Below are positions 22,040-32,874 of a DNA stretch of 64,000 nucleotides, in pieces; the first letter of the stretch is position 1; the number at the start of each line of letters is the position of its first letter. The position numbers and the translations under genes are program-made. The notes beneath the pieces were generated by a model. That model had not been told where the DNA came from, searched no databases, and saw only the letters and a list, made by a program, of their open reading frames with translations. Location: positions 1,116,001 to 1,180,000 of the forward strand of contig JAAVTG010000554.1 of the NCBI GenBank assembly GCA_011947345.1, given 5' to 3'. Source of the stretch: Phytophthora quininea (lineage: Eukaryota > Oomycota > Peronosporomycetes > Peronosporales > Peronosporaceae).

Positions 22040-22769
22040 ATGAACCTGTTCCGCCTCGTGGGCGACATGTCGCACCTGGCGAGCTTCCTGGTGCTGCTGC
22101 TGAAGCTGCTGGCGTCCCGCTCGGCCAACGGCATCTCGCTCAAGTCGCAGGAGCTCTTCTTCCTCGTCTTCGTGACACGCTACGTGGACCTGTTCTTCCA
22201 CTTCGTGAGCCTCTACAACACGCTCATGAAGCTCCTGTTCCTGCTCTTCTCGGGCGCCATCGTGTACGTCATCCGCTTCAGGAGCCCTTCCGCAGCTCCT
22301 ACGACAAGTCCCACGACGCCTTCCTCCACCTCAAGTTCGCCGTGCTGCCCTGCGCGCTGCTGGCGCTCGTCTTCAACGAGCAGTTCGAGGTGATGGAGAT
22401 CCTCTGGACTTTCTCCATCTACCTGGAGGCCGTCGCCATCATCCCGCAGCTCATCCTGCTGCAGCGCCACGGGGAAGTGGAGAACCTCACGAGCAACTAC
22501 GTGGTGCTGCTTGGAGCCTACCGCGGCTGCTACGTGCTCAACTGGATCTACCGTGCCGCAACGGAGACGTCCTACCACTTTATCTGGCTCATGTTCATCG
22601 CCGGCATGGTGCAGACGGCGCTCTACGTCGACTTCTTTTACTACTACGCCATCAGGTGCGCAAAACAAACAGAGGGGCCTCTGTTAATCTGCTGCACTCA
22701 CATGACCGACACTTTTGTTGTTTGTTGTGCAGTAAATACCACGGCAAGAAAATGACGCTGCCGTCTTAA
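22040..22769 (+). CDS. ERD2: ER lumen protein-retaining (KDEL) receptor
   Basis: Exons 22040-22655 and 22733-22769. The product has about 217 residues and seven hydrophobic segments, starting MNLFRLVGDMSHLASFLVLL, with SRSANGISLKSQELFFLVF, TRYVDLF and the family's NWIYRAATE segment. KDEL receptors retrieve ER-resident proteins from the Golgi in COPI vesicles; the C-terminal Lys-rich tail (SKYHGKKM) fits COPI binding. The ATG has a strong context (GCCGCCGCCATG). One base is missing near 22281 (IRF to EPFRSSYDK), which is probably an assembly error since both sides are highly conserved. Confidence 0.92.
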
Positions 22770-22977
22770 AGTTTCGGATGCAGCTATCGACCAGACTGCG
22801 TTCTTCAGGGCAGATCTCGGTGCAAAGGTGGATGTCGTCTGCAGAGCGCTGGGGAGTGACATCAGTAGAAGAAATGACCGAGCAACAAAGAGAAAGTGTT
22901 GCTTTACGAGGCTCCTGTTTTTATGTTGGACTGTGGTTTGCATTTAGGGAAACTGGACACGCTGCTGTGCCTTAGGC

Positions 22978-24433
22978 GTTAAGGAAGCTAAAGTCGCAAT
23001 GCTTGGAGACGTGATCTGCCGCCAGGTTCAGCCTCGCGGTGTCTTCTAGCCGGATCTTAGCTGTGAAGGCAGCAATCCGCGCCGTGAGCGTGTAGCTGTC
23101 TGCCTTGTCTGGAGACACGTAAATGCACGGGATATTGTCGTTGTCCAGACGCTTGGCAAGCTCGTCGCTGGGCGGATTCCATCCTGTCAAAATGAGTCCC
23201 GAGTTGAGATTCTCGCCGTGTGAAGAGGATCTCTACTGATTGCCGATGATCGCATCGATCACGTCCTTGCGGCCGCTATGCTGTTAAAGTCAACAAACAC
23301 GACACAAAGCACGATGAGCACAAGTTAGAGAAACTACAGTCGTAGCGATGCCGTACGGTGATCACAAGTTGGCTCGGGATAGCCTTGAAGCGGTTGTCTG
23401 CATCCACTGGCGCAAGAGCCAACCTGGTGCTTGTGAAGTACCGCAAGCTGGCATCTTTGCCTAGACATCACGTTTTGAGTACGATAGTACTAGTGCGCGC
23501 GAAGCAGGATAACCATCACGTGCTTACCAGAAATAAGATCCGACTTGAGTAGCTTGCTATAGTCAGCCATCGCTGGGCATGATAGGTCTTTCAGATCGGG
23601 GATGCATCCGACGAGCGGAACATCCCAGCGCTTCAGAGCTCGGGAGTAATAGTCCTGCGGTATGGCAGCGTAGGTACACACCATCAACTTGTCCAGATAC
23701 CCAGCCTTGATACACTACGACGAAGCGCACCTGGATCATGTCCATCTTCTTCGGGTTGACCTTGTTGAGGATCACGCCTCGCAGCCGGACGTTGTTCTGT
23801 TTGAGCAGCTCTCGATTCATCGCCAGTTGGTCGAAAGAGGACCCCAGCCCACCGAGTGCCACACACACGGCGTCGATTTTCAACTTGGCTGCAGCATCAA
23901 CCTCCGTCAGCGCTGGTAACCAGACAGATCGACAACTTCCTGACGCGAACCTGCGACTTGGGCGTTATTGAGCTCGCAGATGGAGCCCACGCCCGTGTGT
24001 CCCGTGCCTTCGCAGACGAGGAAGTCGCTCTGCTCGTACAGGTTCTTGTGGGCCGCTCGTATCGCACACATGAGCTGCTCGGTCGTGACTTTCCCGTCGA
24101 TGAAGTCGCGCGTGAAGCCGTCGGGGAAGATGACGGGCGACATGTCCTTATAGTCCTGCATGAGTCCAAAGTGCTCTTTGAACAGGAAGGCGTCCTGCGT
24201 CGAACGGCAGCCAACGCTCAATTTCCTTTGCTACTCTTTCAGTAATGTAAAAATACCTTGTCCACGCGCAGATCTCCGCCCACGGGCACGTGCTGCTGCC
24301 CCACGGGCTTGCAGTACGCCACCTGCTTGCCCGAGCCGCGGAATTGGTTCTGCAGACTCTTGACGAGCCCCAGACTCAGCGTCGTCTTGCCCACGTGCTG
24401 TCCCGTGGAGAGAACTAGCAGGTGCTTGGTCAT
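22978..24433 (-). CDS. BioD-like P-loop protein (AAA_26/DRTGG type)
   Basis: Six minus-strand exons: 24257-24433, 23951-24194, 23731-23888, 23528-23654, 23357-23460 and 22978-23280, with introns of 62-76 nt. A P-loop variant (STGQHVGKTTLSLGL) opens the protein. EGTGHTGVGS follows, then VCVALGGLGSSFDQ, ILNKVNPKKMDMIQ, ALKRWDVPLVGCIPD, and a C-terminal segment LILTGWNPPSDE. The layout matches the dethiobiotin-synthetase-like N-terminal module of phosphotransacetylase-type proteins followed by a DRTGG-like domain. No acetyltransferase domain is attached. The biochemical role is unknown. The last exon has an in-frame TAG at 23233-23235 between GNQ and RSSSHGEN; the reading frame is the same on both sides. 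The gene is divergent from the SNM1 gene. Confidence 0.72.
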
Positions 24434-24554
24434 CGCAGCCGACGTTTCAAGTGATGTCGGTACTAGTATAGCGAACTTAGTTGAGTATTATCCATCGTAC
24501 TGGACAAACCTCTACCGCTAATTCAAAAATGCTGTGCGTGTGTGCGCCGTGGAC

Positions 24555-26638
24555 ATGACGCACTGGTCGCTGACCCGCCGCGAGACGCACCTCAATGCGT
24601 GCCTGGACGCGGCTGAACAGCAGGTCTGCGCCTGCCCTACATGTGGCCAGGAGCTGGCGGACTGCGACGAGCAGCAGCGCACTGAACACGCGAACCGATG
24701 CCTGGACCGAGTGCTGCAGGTGGACAGCAATGGCCAAGACAACCACGGCGGAGGCTTCGTGGTGGGGGACGAAGAGAATGAAGAAGTTGATTCATTGGCG
24801 CAGACCCAGGTGACGATGACGCAAGTGGAGCTGACCCAAGTGCAGGAGCAAGACACAGCGCAGGACGAGGACGAGGACGAGGACACGTACCGTTGCAAGA
24901 TCTGTGGAGCCGACGTGTCGGAGTTGGACACGACAAAGCGTATCCGCCACGTGAAGCAGTGCGGCCTGAAGTTTGGGGTCCGTCCTGGGGACATGGCGGA
25001 GTTGGAGACCACCGAGACGATTGGGGTCAGGCTAGACCCGAAGAAGAACGCATTCGCTGTCATGATGCAGTCCGTGAAACCAGCACACGCTGTGAAGATT
25101 GGTACGGAGAGCGTGGGCTGATGTGGTTTGTGGGAGCTTACCTTGCTGCACTGTAGATACATCAAACGTCTTCGAGGTCATGATGAGAGGCTCCAGGACG
25201 GAAGCTGTACTCAACGCCAGAAAGCGACCAGCGAACACGAATCGCTCGTTCGGACGTGGCAACACACAGCGACGGCGGCTCTCGTTCCCGACTTTAAGTG
25301 GATCCGCGGGACAAAGCCTCCTTTTATAGTGGACGGATTCCAGTACGCGTGCAAGGAGAACTCCAGCATTTACTTTCTCACGCATTTCCACTCAGACCAC
25401 TACGGAGGGCTCAACAAGGTTGGTACCCGATACACTTTTCATTGTTGCATCTGAACTAACGAGACTGCGCTGCTGACTGTCGTCCAGTCTTTCGACTGTG
25501 GTGTTATTTACTGCAACGAAGTAACGGCGAAACTTGTCGTCCAAGAGCTTGGGATCGATAGCAAGTATGTCCACCCAGTGCCAATGAACACCCCTGTGGT
25601 TGTTAGCGACGTGCAAGTGACGTTCATGGATGCAAACCACTGCCCCGGTGCAGCCATCATCCTCTTCCGGTTGAAAGACGGCAAAGCATATCTACATACG
25701 GGCGACTTCCGCTTTCACAGGAAAATGCTGGAGTATACCCCGCTCCAGGCCTTTATACCTTCTGCCAATCACGCCATCACCTATGACGGCACCAACAGCG
25801 ATGTCAAGCGACTGGATGGAGTGTATCTCGATACAACATACTGCAACGTTAAATACACTTTCCCAACGCAACACGTTGCTGTCGACCACGCTCTCGCGCT
25901 CATGGAGAAGCACATTACGCAGGAGAAAGTGCTTTTCCTCTTTGGATCGTATACAATTGGCAAGGAGCGGCTATTCCTCGAGATTGCGCGCAAGTTTGAG
26001 AAGAAAGTATGCGTCTCCAAGGTGAAGCTGAACATTATTTCAACGTTCGGGTGGCCTGCAGAAGACATGCGGTTATTGACGACGGAGTCGGCAGCTACCA
26101 AGTACGAAATACGTCACGAACCGTTCCTTATCGTGGTTTGCTGACTAACTCCTTGTGTCGAATAGTCTACACGTTGTTCGGATGCAGGATCTGCAAATGG
26201 ATAATCTGTCTGTGCTGCTCATGAAGCACCGACTGCGTTTCCACCAAATCATCGCATTTCGCCCAACCGGTTGGACGTTCAGCGCGAAGAATGCGCGATC
26301 GATTTCGACTTGCTGTGCCGACCCGACTGGCAAGATCCGGGTGTATGGCATCCCGTACAGCGAACACTCGAGTTTTGCTGAGCTGTGCGAGTTCGTCCAA
26401 GTCTTGAACCCGCAAGTCATAATTCCGACGGTATGGTTTTTCAGGTTGGCACGCTTTATCTGATGCCATTTTAACCAGAACTTGTTCATGCTGCCGTCAG
26501 GTGAACTGCAGAACACCCAGACACGTCAAGAAGCAGGTAGATGCCCTGCGTCAGGTCGCGTTTCACAACATCTTGGCTCTTTTCAAGCAGCAGAAGCAGC
26601 GGCAAAGTGAGGCTCAGCAAGTAGACGTACAGACCTAA
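24555..26638 (+). CDS. SNM1: SNM1/Pso2-type DNA cross-link repair nuclease
   Basis: Exons 24555-25101, 25157-25418, 25488-26101, 26166-26430 and 26501-26638. The N-terminus carries two UBZ4-like zinc fingers (CPTCGQELADC with EHANRC, and CKICGADVSEL with RHVKQC) separated by an acidic, Thr/Gln-rich linker. The C-terminal half is a metallo-beta-lactamase/beta-CASP domain: LTHFHSDHYGGL, DANHCPGA, HTGDFRFH, VYLDTTY and YSEHSSF are the metal and catalytic motifs, ending VNCRTPRHVKKQVDALR. The family performs 5'-3' exonucleolytic processing of interstrand cross-links. A missing base near 25287 separates the linker from the nuclease domain. PACRG starts 147 bp downstream on the same strand. Confidence 0.88.
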
Positions 26639-26785
26639 GACGGACGCGATGGGGTGGATTTCGTGCAGCCTAGCAGCAGCCAACCGGAACTGATAGGCAA
26701 ATGCCTCGATCGACCTCGGCGCTGAGTGCATCTTAGCGGCCAGACTGGGCGATCTGTTACATATTTGCTTCAGCAAAGCGTCGCC

Positions 26786-27459
26786 ATGGGATCACGAAGC
26801 CGCGCAGGCGATAGCCAGGTCCTGTCCCTCGATGGCGCCGACACGTTCAGACCCCCATCGAGCAGTGGGGTCTTACGCCCGAACTCGTCGTCAGGCAGGT
26901 CCAAGAAGTCGAAGCTGAGCGAGTTTCGCCAATATCTTGAGAAGGAAGAGCTGCCGGTGCTGATCGAAACGCGCAATGGCGTCCGTCGCGTAACGTGGGG
27001 GCGAACTTGGAGCTGCTGGACTTTGCGCACTTCCTACCGATCTGCCTCAGCGGTCTGCAGGAGAAGCTCGAGCCGTACCCGTCGTTCGCCTTTGAAGCGG
27101 CCATGGGTCTGCTGGAGAGTGGCCGTCGCGATACACGAGTGTTGAAGGCGCTGCCTCAAGTGGTTCAGCAGCTCAAGAGCGCTCTGGCCACGCGCGAGAA
27201 GGCGGTGGCGCATCGTGTTCTGCTCGTACTTCAGCAATTGGCGGTGTGCGAAGGTGTCGGACCTGCTCTAGCGGATTACTACCGGTCGTTGCTCCCGCTG
27301 TGCAACATCTTGCAGGACAAGCATCTTGGAACCGGCGACAGCGCCACCAAGGAACTCGTGGCAGAAGCTCTGGAAACGATCGAGGCTTACGGGAAGGATG
27401 ACGCTCATCTGACGACCCAGCAGTACGTGCCAGCCTTCCAGAGCTGCTGTGGAGCGTAA
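26786..27459 (+). CDS. PACRG: PACRG-like ciliary inner-junction protein
   Basis: The product, about 224 residues, is all-helical and intronless. It opens with a Ser-rich tail (PPSSSGVLRPNSSSG) and continues FRQYLEKEELPVLIE, then LELLDFAHFLPICLSGLQE, LPQVVQQLKSALATR, VAHRVLLVLQQLAV, YYRSLLPLCNIL, ending QQYVPAFQSC. This follows the parkin co-regulated gene product along its whole length. PACRG joins A- and B-tubules at the inner junction of axonemal doublets. One missing G in the run at 26997-27001 breaks the frame between VTWG and ANLELL. It is the second of three axonemal genes in the window. Confidence 0.88.
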
Positions 27460-27582
27460 GACGCACTGTCCGTCAACGGATAGTAGGAAGCATTCGTATG
27501 AATCTTGAACTCTATGCACAAGGATCATCATATTCGCTGAACGATGTCTCTTTCTGCGGAGGCGTCAAATCGACCCGCTAAC

Positions 27583-29035
27583 TCACATACGCGAGCGCGG
27601 GTGGCGGTAGCTGCGCATTTCCTTGGGGAGCGACGTTGACACCAAGTCCTCCAGGCTGTGAATGCCGTACTTGTTGGGCGCGCCCGTGCGCCACAGCTCG
27701 CGAGCGTTCAGCTGGCCGTCAGGGTTGAGGAACTCCACGCCCATGTACTGCTGGTGCCAGCGGATCATAAAGTCGATGCGAGGCGTAGGGAAGTTGCCCA
27801 ACATCTCCGCCATGTTCTTTAGGATGCACAGGCCGTACGGAATGTCCTCCCAAAACAGGCGCGACTTAAGCGCAGGATGGTACTGGCCCGGGGACACCTC
27901 CGTCAGCGGCGTCGCGCAACCTGCGTAGCCCAGGTTCGTGCGGAAAATCTGCAGCAGCGACGAGCGGTCGGATACATCCTTGCCGTAGTGCTTCACGACG
28001 CGATCCCCATGGGCAGCACGTCGGAGAGGTCAAGTGCTGGGAAGCGCTGCAGCAAAGCGTACTTCACCTGCTGCAGCTCGTTGTCCAGCATGGTCAGCTG
28101 CTCAGCAGAGAACTCGTCAAAGTCGGCGTCTGTCCAGCACAATCACAGTAATCGGTAAGATCTCCGCTCTCGCAGCAGCAATTTGCTGCAGCACTTACAC
28201 AGCGTGAGACCCTCGCGCTTCTTGAGCTCCTCCATGGTGTATGTGCGCTTGCCGTCCCAGTCGCGGAAGATGGCGTGGTAGCGGGCCGGGTGGATGATCT
28301 GGTTGGACGGCGTGAGCGTCAGGTTGAGGAAATTGGCCACCGTCTTGCACGGGATATCGAACAACGTCTGCATGAGCGTCGCAGCCTCGCCCTTGCGTTC
28401 GACCGGGTAGCACGCCACGTACAGACACTGCTTGGGGCCAATGATCCGGCACTTGTGTCTGCATCCGTCCGCATCAGCAACAGCAAACACCGTCAGTAAG
28501 CAGCAGCAGCATCACCACACAGAGTCTCTCCACTCACCCGTACTCAGTGGCCTTGCAGATCCACGGGATGTTCTGCAGGCCGAAGAGCAGCTCCACGTCC
28601 GCCAGCTTCTCCTCCCCGAGCGCCTTCTTAGTGGCCCAGTCGAAGCCTCCCTGGGCGAATAGCGCCCAGCTTGACGCCCTTCTTGAGGTACGGGGCCACG
28701 TGCTCCAAGATGTTCGGGTGCGCGTTGGCGGGGGCGGCCACGATCACCACGTCAGACTGCGGGATCACGTACTTGGCGTGCTTGGACACAAGGCTCAGGC
28801 GACCTGTCAGCACGCCCTTGTGTTCCCAGCTGCTGCCGGCCGTGCTCAGCTCCAGCGTCTGCCCCCAGCGCTCGGGCTGGCGCGTCAGCACCTGCACCTT
28901 GACGCCGTTGGACCCCAGGTAGGCGGCTGCCACGTGCGCCCCGTTGCCGCCGCCGCAGATGGTGACGGTGCCCACGTGGGCGGCAGGGACGCGCTGCTTG
29001 AGTTCGGCGCGGGCGGTGGCGACGGAGAGAGTCAT
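27583..29035 (-). CDS. Octopine/opine dehydrogenase family oxidoreductase
   Basis: Exons (minus): 28538-29035, 28199-28458 and 27583-28129. An N-terminal Rossmann motif (ICGGGNGAHVAAAYLG) is followed by VVIVAAPANAH. The C-terminal opine-dehydrogenase domain has the likely catalytic His in NQIIHPARYHAIF, then LGYAGCATPLTEV and DIPYGLCILKNMAEM. Family members reductively condense an amino acid with a keto acid using NAD(P)H, or act on related substrates; the substrate is unknown here. Frame breaks occur near 28660 (one base gained or two lost) and near 28006 (a G-run one short). ATG 29035 is chosen because it directly precedes the nucleotide-binding fold; an in-frame Met at 29098 is possible. 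Confidence 0.78.
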
Positions 29036-29310
29036 CACTAACGGAGGTTGCTTTTCTGCTTGGAGCGCGGATCGGCGAGTGAGCTCGTGCACCAGCACGC
29101 GTTTCTATATTTACGAAATTATTATTCCCTGGTTATAAGGCGTACCTGGGCCGTAAATCGAGGGGGCACCCAGCTGCTAACGAACTAGCACCAGAACCAA
29201 GACCAGCACCAAGACAAGCAAGAAGACCAACACGACGACCTCATTAGTAGTTCGTTCGCATGCCGGCGCCATCTAATCGCAGACCAAAAATCTAACGGCT
29301 CGAGTAATTC
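29036..29310. other. Intergenic region, nothing recognised
   Basis: The region lies between the opine-dehydrogenase start and the TOM70 stop. Part of it (29170-29250) is a simple-sequence tract rich in ACCAAGAC-type repeats. No ORF or RNA gene of note was found. Confidence 0.5.
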
Positions 29311-31156
29311 CTAATGCAGCAGCACCGCCGCCTGCTGATGCGTCTCGGCCGTCACGCGGATCGCGAACAGCTCGTTGAGCTCGTCCTTGCTGAAGGCGTA
29401 CGCGACCGCTCGGTCGATCTGCTCGATGGCCTTGGAGTAGTCCTGCATGGCCATATACACCTGCGCCAGGTGGCAGTACGCGAACTTGGAGCGCGGGCAC
29501 ATCTCGACGGCCTTCTCGAACAGCGCCAGCGCCTGGTGGCCGAACTCCGTGCCCTTCTGCACCAGCAGGTTGCCCTGGTTGATGTAAGCCATCGGGTAGG
29601 CCGGGTCCAGCTCGATCGCCTTTTCAAACATCTCCTCCACGGTCTTGATGTCCACGACGCTGCCTGGGGTTTGTAGCATCTGCATATACGTCTCGCCCAG
29701 GTAGTTGTAAATCTCTGGCACCTTGGGCGTGATGCGTGCCGCTGAGGTGAGGTACTCCACGGCGCCCTGGAAGTTGCCGTTGCGAGCGTGGGTCACACCC
29801 AGCTGAATGTAAGCCATCGAAAAGTCCGGCGAGATGCTAATGCACTTCTCCAGGTCGCGCAGGGCTGCCGCCATGGACGACTCGTTGCCAGACCCATCCG
29901 GAGACACGTCAATCGAATGCAGCTGGCCGCGGTGGAAGTACGCGGTCGAGCACTCCGCTTTCTCGGCCAGAGCCTTGTCAAACCATTCCAGCGCCGTCTT
30001 CATGTCCTTCTGGTCGAAGCACAGGCCGCCCATGCGGATCTTGGCGAAGATCGATTGCGGCTTGGCTGCAAGCGCATCTTCGAAGCATTTACGAGCCAAG
30101 TCAAACTCGCCGCGCAGGTGGTGGTACGTTCCGTTCTCGATCTGTGCGGTGTAGTAGGCCTCGTCGCCCAACTGCACCACCGCACACGCCGCATCCAGAT
30201 CCTTCGCAGCCATGTCGTAGTCCTTTTCGTTCTTCAGGGCAAGCCCGCGCTTAGTCAAGAGCAATCCACGCTGCTGCCGTGTGTCCTCACCGCCAGGCAG
30301 CGCCTCTAGCTCCCGCGTGTACTCCGCCGAGGTCTTTTCTGCCACCACGTCGTTCTCATCGTCGCTCGGATGGAACGAAGAGTAGTACGACGTAATGAAG
30401 AACTGGTCGGGCAAGAACCGCTTTGGGCTCTGCTTGTTCTGCTGCGCGTCGTTGATCTCCTTGACGGTGATGTCGCTGTGGATGCGACTGATCTCCTGCG
30501 CGAGGTTTTCGTCCACCTGCTGCTGCGACTCCTCCGAGATGACTAAAAGACAGACGTAGTCCACCAGCGATCCACGCAGATCTCCTAGAACAGCTTTGGC
30601 CTTAGCGCGACGCAGATACGACTTGGGGTGTCTGCGCGTAAAAGAAAAAAATAATAATAACAACAAAAGAACTCAGCCACCATTCTCCTGCCCACACAAA
30701 CGCCACAACCCTCTGCAGCGCGTACCTCTTGTCGAGCCTCAGCGCCTTACCGCAGTCCGCCACCACGTTATCGTAGTCCTGAAGCTTCTCGTAGGCTGCG
30801 GCGCGGTTGGAGAACATGACTTTGAGGTTGCGCGCGTCCAGCGGCTGCTGCTGCTCGCACTTGGCGATGGCCTCCGAGTAGAGCTCCACGGCGCCTGCGT
30901 AGTCCCCGGCCTTGTACTTCTTCGTGGCCAGCGTCGCCTCCTGCTCGCCCACGTTGGTCGGCGTCGAGGTCTTTGCGGTGGCCGTCCGTTCTGATTTTTG
31001 CTGAGTCGTTTTGCTCTGCTGTTGCGGCGTCTGCAGCTGCTTGCCATTGCCCAACTGCCGGTTCTGGCGCGAGCGGATCACGCCGAAGGCCACGAAGACG
31101 CTGATGGTGGCGATGGAGGCCAGCACCGCCAGCTGCAGGAACGTGCGCTGCTCCAT
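29311..31156 (-). CDS. TOM70: Mitochondrial import receptor TOM70
   Basis: Two exons, 30726-31156 and 29311-30631, fully in frame. An N-terminal membrane anchor (about residues 8-25, LAVLASIATISVFVAFGVI) is followed by a Gln/Thr/Lys-rich linker. The clamp-type TPR domain comes next (TKKYKAGDYAGAVELYSEAI, MFSNRAAAYEKLQDYDNVV), then the long C-terminal TPR array with RFLPDQFFITSYYSSFHP, a typical Tom70 segment. The protein sits in the outer mitochondrial membrane and receives chaperone-bound precursors. It is divergent from SNU13 with about 280 bp between the starts. Confidence 0.9.
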
Positions 31157-31436
31157 CGTCCTTCACTGCACAAGGATCCAATACTGGGGGTTGACACGGC
31201 GCACTTAACAGAAGGCCAATCAGCGCGGGTGATCTGATCAGTATACAAATGATAAGCTATATAGTTAGGTGCTCCTCCTGCTTGTACGTACTTAGCACGC
31301 CTGCCCGCGACGCCAACCAAATTGTTGGCTGCGGGCATGAGCATCAAGCCGCACAGGCAAGCGCGTCGTTAGTCTCGAAAGAGTGCAGTGATCCATCGGT
31401 CGTGAGCATCTACATCCCCTCCAAGTCTTCTCTCCG

Positions 31437-31823
31437 ATGGCTGACGCTGCCGTGAACCCCAAGGCCTACCCGCTCGCGGACGCCAAGCTGACCGTGAGCA
31501 TCCTGGACCTGGTGCAGCAGGCCACCAACTACAAGCAGATCAAGAAGGGCGCCAACGAGGCCACCAAGACGCTGAACCGCGGCATCTCCGAGTTCATCGT
31601 CATGGCCGCCGACACGGAGCCCCTGGAGATCCTGCTCCACCTTCCACTGCTGTGCGAAGACAAGAATGTACCATACGTGTTCGTGCCCTCCAAGGTCGCG
31701 CTGGGCCGTGCCTGCGGTGTGTCGCGCCCCGTGATCGCCGCGTCGATCACGTCCAACGACGCCTCGCAGCTGGGCCCGCAGATCCAGAGCATGCGCGAGC
31801 AGATTGAGCAACTCCTAATTTAA
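31437..31823 (+). CDS. SNU13: SNU13/15.5K U4 snRNP and box C/D protein
   Basis: This intact, intronless 128-codon ORF reads [19 protein letters not shown], then [40 protein letters not shown] and [20 protein letters not shown]. It follows the L7Ae/NHP2L1 fold end to end. The protein binds the kink-turn of U4 snRNA and of box C/D snoRNAs, nucleating U4/U6.U5 tri-snRNP and 2'-O-methylation complexes. Length and ends match the family; no alternative is plausible. Confidence 0.96.
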   Translation: MADAAVNPKAYPLADAKLTVSILDLVQQATNYKQIKKGANEATKTLNRGISEFIVMAADTEPLEILLHLPLLCEDKNVPYVFVPSKVALGRACGVSRPVIAASITSNDASQLGPQIQSMREQIEQLLI

Positions 31824-32003
31824 ACGCGCTCGAACTCACAACCCGGCGGTGCTGACGCCCGAACGTGCTCTATCGCTACTCCGAAGACTCGTGGTGCTTT
31901 GAGCTCTTTTGACGACAGATAAACCGCTGCAATGCCACACACACAAGCCACGCAATTTGTGCTGCAAGACGTTTTTGATTCTGTTGGTACCCTTGTGTTG
32001 TTG

Positions 32004-32809
32004 CTAGGAGGCGTTCATGAGCACGTACTCGCGCGTGCTCTCGCCAAACTTGAGCACGTCCTTCTCTCTGAGCTCGATGTAGCGCGAGCCTTCGATCTTG
32101 TCGCCATTGAGGAACGTCGAGTTGGTGCTGTTCAGGTCCATGATGTATGGCCGCACCTCGTGCTCAAGCCCAGCCCGTCGGCCGTCTCCTTCTGGTACAG
32201 TCGGTACTGCAGCACCGCGTGCTGCTTGGAGCAAGACGGGTGCTCTGTGAGAATGTCGGCCACGGCCTTATCTCGGCCGATGAGGAAGGCGCTCTTGCGA
32301 TGCACATGAAGCGTTGCTGCACGCAGTCACACCACTCAATCAGTACAGACGCTCCAGGATCTGCCTACCCGACAGTTCATAGTGCACCGCAACACGCACC
32401 GACGACGTCCTCGCCCTTGAACACGTACAGCCGATAGCGTTTCGTGGGCTGCCGAGCCTCCAGAGGCTCCGAGAACTTGATGACCACTCCGTTCTGCATG
32501 TTGCCAGTGGCCTGGTCCTTGGCCAGAGCCCCCGTCAAGCCAAAGTTGGGCTTCTCCACGGGCACTGCCGGCCCTTCGTTCTTCTCCTCGTCCTCCTGCT
32601 TTCCCCACTGCACGAGGTGCGAAAAGTTCTGTGTCTTCTTGTCTTCATTGCGGCGTCTGCGGGGCGGGGAGCGAGACCGAGAGAGACGCCGTGGCGAAGA
32701 TCTGGAGCGAGACCTGCTTCTGGTCTGTCCCCGCTTCTGGGCGCCCTATCATGCCAGCGACTGCGACGGCGAGGAGAGCGCGATCTCGAGCGAGGCGTCG
32801 ACGCTCCAT
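32004..32809 (-). CDS. SNIP1: SNIP1-like FHA-domain splicing factor
   Basis: Exons (minus): about 32400-32809 and 32004-32316. The N-terminus is Arg/Ser-rich (SSPRRLSRSRSPPRRRR). The linker NFGLTGALAKDQATG and VVIKFSEPLEARQPTKRYRL follow. An FHA domain comes next: SAFLIGRDKAVADI, HPSCSKQHAVLQYR, VRPYIMDLNSTNSTFLNG and REKDVLKFGESTREYVLMN. SNIP1/Pml1/DAWDLE proteins bind phosphothreonine and belong to the RES complex and small-RNA or splicing machinery. Frame breaks occur near 32165 and at two points in the RS tract, so the N-terminus is approximate. The gene is head-to-head with the exonuclease gene, about 65 bp between starts. Confidence 0.82.
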
Positions 32810-32874
32810 TTGAGGTGTCCTAAAATATAGTGTTTTGTCCATAATTCTCAACCCAGACGCGGTAAGTGCGGATC

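Noticed and set aside
23655..23730. Extra coding between MDMIQ and DYYSRAL in the BioD-like gene
   Set aside because: GT-AG boundaries are good and the direct junction gives the family-like segment; keeping the interval would need a 25-nt intron.
29170..29250. ACCAAGAC-type repeat as a possible regulatory array
   Set aside because: Short, imperfect simple sequence between convergent-free gene ends; no support for function.
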